Translations under genes and position numbers: made by a program | Shown: positions 5,690 to 7,274 of the stretch, piece by piece | Numbering within the stretch: the stretch's first letter is position 1 | Layout of the letters: every line of letters starts with the position of its first letter | Assembly: GCF_938030725.1 (NCBI RefSeq) | Contig: NZ_CALHIQ010000102.1 | Coordinates: forward strand, 1-7,274 | Source: an uncultured Fretibacterium sp. | Lineage (GTDB): Bacteria > Synergistota > Synergistia > Synergistales > Aminobacteriaceae | Length of the DNA: 7,274 bases | Direction of reading: 5' to 3' | The notes under the pieces: generated by a model | Databases searched by the model: none | Told to the model about the DNA's origin: nothing | What the model saw: only the letters and a program-made list of their open reading frames with translations

Positions 5690-6769
5690 TCACATGAAGA
5701 GGTAGCGAACGGCCAGCAGGAGTCCCACCACGGAAACCCCCAGCATGGCGAAGAAGAAGAGGTCGTCCAAGGCCACCATCCTTCGCTCCTTTTCGACGAC
5801 GGCCCGCTTCGTCTTCAGCCGCAGGTCCTTCGTCAGCGTCAGCAGCCCCAGGATATCCGGGCTGATGCGCAGGTAGATGTAGGTCCTGTCCTCACGCCGG
5901 TCGATCTCCTCCACGGGAAAGGTGGGGGACTGGTTCGTGCTCTCCAGAAACTTCTGAACCAGGCCGGCCGTCCCTGCGTTGTTCTTGAGGGTGACCTCCA
6001 CCACGTCGTTGGGGGCGAGCTCCGAGGCCGCCTTGCCCCAGACGGGGTCGATGACGGGCAGGCACTGAACGATCATCTCCTCGAAGGGGTTCTCAGCCCT
6101 CTCTCCATCGTCTCTGGCCTCGTCGGACTCGGCGGACGGGCTCCCCGTGGGGTCCAGCAGCCCCGCTTCCTCCAGGTCCTTCCGCGTCAGGAGCTCCACG
6201 TCGCTGGCCACGTTGAAGAAGTTGTGCGTGGCGCGCTCGAAGCCGTGGCGGATCTCGTTCTCGACGCGGAGCAGCGCCCGCTTGACGTCGAGGCGCCTCT
6301 CCTCAAAGAGCGCTGCGCGGTCGGCTTCCGGAAAGAGGTCCGGCAGGATGGCGTTGAGCTTTTCACCCCATATCGCGTCGTAGGGCCCCAGCTGCGAGAG
6401 GAGCCTCATGAAGGACCTCCAGGGCTCACTGGGCTTGAAGGTGATCTGGGTGTCCGCGCGCGTCAGCCACAGGGTCTGGTTGACGGTTTTCGTGCTGTGC
6501 CCGTCGTAGATCAGACAGAAGGCGCCGCAGAGGTCCCCGCGCTTGGGGGTGAAGAAGGTGTACTTCAACGCCAGGTAGTGGGGGGCGTTGTCCTCTTGTG
6601 CCTCGGCGGCAGACGGTTCGCCCCCCGCAGCCTGAGGGAGCGCGTCCTCCTCCGGACCGGGCGCGGCCTCTGCGGCCGGCGGCGTGTGCAACGGCGACGC
6701 CTCCGGCGTTTCCGCCGCCGCGGACTGTGGATGGGCCGCAGGGTCGTTTGACAGCATATCCGCCGACAA
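5690..6769 (-). CDS. Tail-anchored membrane protein of unknown function
   Basis: This 359-residue protein was not recognised as a known family. Residues 1-62 are low-complexity, rich in Ala, Pro and Glu, and probably disordered. Residues about 63-200 form a soluble, probably cytoplasmic region that begins ALKYTFFTPKRGDLCGAFCLIYDG and contains many charged helices. A second acidic linker lies at 209-228 (SAESDEARDDGERAENPFEE). Residues 230-320 form another folded part with alternating strands (NDVVEVTLKNN, RTYIYLRI). A single hydrophobic segment at about 337-358 (DDLFFFAMLGVSVVGLLL) ends one residue before the C-terminus. With no signal peptide, this suggests a C-tail anchor with the bulk of the protein in the cytoplasm. 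TTG at 6769 is chosen because AGGAG (6783-6779) lies 9 nt before it; the ATG four codons later is too close to GGCGG to be served well. The gene starts 14 nt after the zinc-ribbon stop, and that stop abuts its ribosome binding site, so the two are an operon. A shared job, such as a membrane scaffold, is a guess. Confidence 0.8.
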   Translation of the reverse strand: MSADMLSNDPAAHPQSAAAETPEASPLHTPPAAEAAPGPEEDALPQAAGGEPSAAEAQEDNAPHYLALKYTFFTPKRGDLCGAFCLIYDGHSTKTVNQTLWLTRADTQITFKPSEPWRSFMRLLSQLGPYDAIWGEKLNAILPDLFPEADRAALFEERRLDVKRALLRVENEIRHGFERATHNFFNVASDVELLTRKDLEEAGLLDPTGSPSAESDEARDDGERAENPFEEMIVQCLPVIDPVWGKAASELAPNDVVEVTLKNNAGTAGLVQKFLESTNQSPTFPVEEIDRREDRTYIYLRISPDILGLLTLTKDLRLKTKRAVVEKERRMVALDDLFFFAMLGVSVVGLLLAVRYLFM

Positions 6770-6783
6770 TCGGATCAGCTCCT

Positions 6784-6945
6784 TTAACGGACGGAGTAGC
6801 TCTTGGCGCTCCAGGACTTCCCGCGCTTCATCTCGCCCGATATCAGCTCAAGGTAGCGGCCCAGACATTCGGGGCAGCGCTTCGACGAGTCGTTGGCCTC
6901 CGCCTCAAACTCCTTTTTGCATTCAAGACACCTGAACTTTGCCAT
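6784..6945 (-). CDS. Small zinc-ribbon protein, FmdB-like
   Basis: This 53-residue protein carries two CxxC knuckles: C6-LE-C9 and C24-PE-C27, spaced as in FmdB-type zinc ribbons (CxxC-x14-CxxC), so it should bind one zinc ion. The sequence FRCLECKKEFE followed by KRCPECLGRYLELISG closely follows the FmdB pattern of CxxC, a short linker, CPEC and a LISG-like end. The tail (MKRGKSWSAKSYSVR) is basic, which could favour nucleic acid or membrane contact. FmdB was first described as a putative regulator of formamide and acetamide use, but most members have no known role. ATG at 6945 has AGGAGGG (6959-6953) 7 nt upstream. The frame extends upstream as a longer ORF, but that part reads as leader sequence and overlaps the promoter. 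It is the first gene of a two-gene operon with the tail-anchored protein. Confidence 0.8.
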   Translation of the reverse strand: MAKFRCLECKKEFEAEANDSSKRCPECLGRYLELISGEMKRGKSWSAKSYSVR

Positions 6946-7051
6946 CGAGAATCCCTCCTGACCTCGGTTAACATTGGGGGCGCCGCGCTTCAGGGCCTTC
7001 GTTCTCCGCCATGTTCGAGTGGTGCCCCTCTGCTGTAAACTGCCGTCTATA

Positions 7052-7080
7052 ATCATAGGCAAAAGGCCGTCTTTGGTCAA
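7052..7080 (-). promoter_or_regulatory. Promoter for the zinc-ribbon and tail-anchored protein operon
   Basis: On the minus strand TTGACC at 7080-7075 and TATGAT at 7057-7052 are spaced by exactly 17 bp and each match 5 of 6 consensus positions. Transcription would start near 7045, giving a leader of about 100 nt before the ATG at 6945. The leader shows no obvious riboswitch. The inverted-repeat element at 7087-7182 ends only 6 bp upstream of the -35. Confidence 0.7.
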
Positions 7081-7086
7081 TGGCGT

Positions 7087-7182
7087 TTTTAGGGAAGCGC
7101 TGATTAAAACAAAAACACATACTTTGCCAAGGGAAAATATGCAAAACATCTATGGACAAAAATCTCCAGCGCTTCCCTAAAA
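7087..7182. mobile_element. Candidate MITE or IS remnant with 16-bp inverted repeats
   Basis: TTTTAGGGAAGCGCTG at 7087-7102 is the perfect reverse complement of CAGCGCTTCCCTAAAA at 7167-7182. The 64-bp core (7103-7166) is A-rich, has no reading frame of note, and is far lower in GC than the genes around it. If the ends are taken as GGGAAGCGCTG and CAGCGCTTCCC, each is bordered by TA, which would fit the TA target duplication made by IS630/Tc1-type elements. No transposase is present. The loop is too long for an ordinary terminator. It may instead be the end of a longer IS or a regulatory structure. Confidence 0.45.
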
Positions 7183-7205
7183 TTTTAAAATGGGGCTATG
7201 CCCCA
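7177..7205 (-). terminator. Leftward intrinsic terminator
   Basis: TGGGGC at 7191-7196 pairs with GCCCCA at 7200-7205 around a 3-nt loop. Read on the minus strand, the hairpin is followed by TTTTAAAATTTTAG, a T-rich tail. It would stop leftward transcription entering from beyond the right edge before it reaches the zinc-ribbon operon promoter. The stem is only 6 bp but all but one pair is GC. Confidence 0.5.
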
Positions 7206-7212
7206 ATCCCCA

Positions 7213-7225
7213 CGCGCTTCGCGCG
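7213..7225. repeat. Short GC hairpin beside the leftward terminator
   Basis: CGCGC at 7213-7217 pairs with GCGCG at 7221-7225 around TTC. It sits 7 bp from the terminator hairpin. The pair of compact GC hairpins in non-coding DNA resembles a REP-like intergenic repeat or the end of a mobile element, but no second copy is present in this window to confirm it. Confidence 0.3.
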
Positions 7226-7230
7226 GCCTG

Positions 7231-7274
7231 ATGAAGTTTCAGACACTGAAGGGAGACGATACGGGTGACAGTTC
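7231..7274 (+). CDS. Possible start of a gene at the right edge
   Basis: ATG at 7231 opens a frame reading MKFQTLKGDDTGDS to the edge of the window. No Shine-Dalgarno sequence is visible before it, and 14 codons are too few to judge. A minus-strand gene ending near 7199 or 7239 would fit the leftward terminator equally well, because all three minus-strand frames end between 7177 and 7241. This entry only records that the edge may be coding. Confidence 0.2.
   Translation, partial: MKFQTLKGDDTGDS

Noticed and set aside
6946..7149. An N-terminal extension of the zinc-ribbon protein to 121 residues
   Set aside because: The extension would cover the operon's promoter and part of the inverted-repeat element, while the internal ATG at 6945 has a strong Shine-Dalgarno sequence and starts right at the conserved domain.

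Overview
The window looks like a piece of a high-GC chromosome from the phylum Synergistota. The strongest clue is the protein at 4667-5563. It ends in a Gly-rich stretch, a GGGSC motif, a short hydrophobic segment and an RRKRG tail, which is the layout of the Synergist-CTERM sorting signal. This assignment is inferred from one protein and is not a database match.

Layout from left to right. (1) On the minus strand, 1-1677 holds most of a gene for two PAS-type sensor domains joined to a dynamin-like GTPase. It runs off the left edge and has 559 uninterrupted codons here. (2) Positions 1678-1978 form a divergent control region. Two extended -10 promoters face opposite ways and overlap, inverted repeats lie nearby, and an 18-codon leader ORF overlaps the GTPase start codon as ATGA. 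(3) On the plus strand, a TTG-started ankyrin-like protein (1979-3241) is followed 64 bp later by diaminopimelate decarboxylase, lysA (3306-4592). They are probably one transcript. (4) Another promoter drives an exported Synergist-CTERM protein with a dockerin-like calcium loop (4667-5563), which ends at a strong intrinsic terminator. (5) On the minus strand, converging on that terminator, is a two-gene operon: a 53-residue FmdB-like zinc ribbon (6784-6945) followed by a 359-residue protein with a C-terminal membrane anchor (5690-6769). It has a good promoter at 7052-7080. (6) The right edge (7081-7274) is AT-rich at first. It holds a 16-bp perfect inverted repeat around a 64-bp non-coding core, which looks like a small mobile element or IS remnant, then a leftward terminator and a second GC hairpin.

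Only lysA has a firmly assignable biochemical role (last step of lysine synthesis). The PAS-GTPase, the ankyrin-like protein and the tail-anchored protein are not recognised as named genes. Three of the six main genes start with TTG, each supported by a good ribosome binding site. No CRISPR array, tRNA, rRNA or complete insertion sequence was seen.
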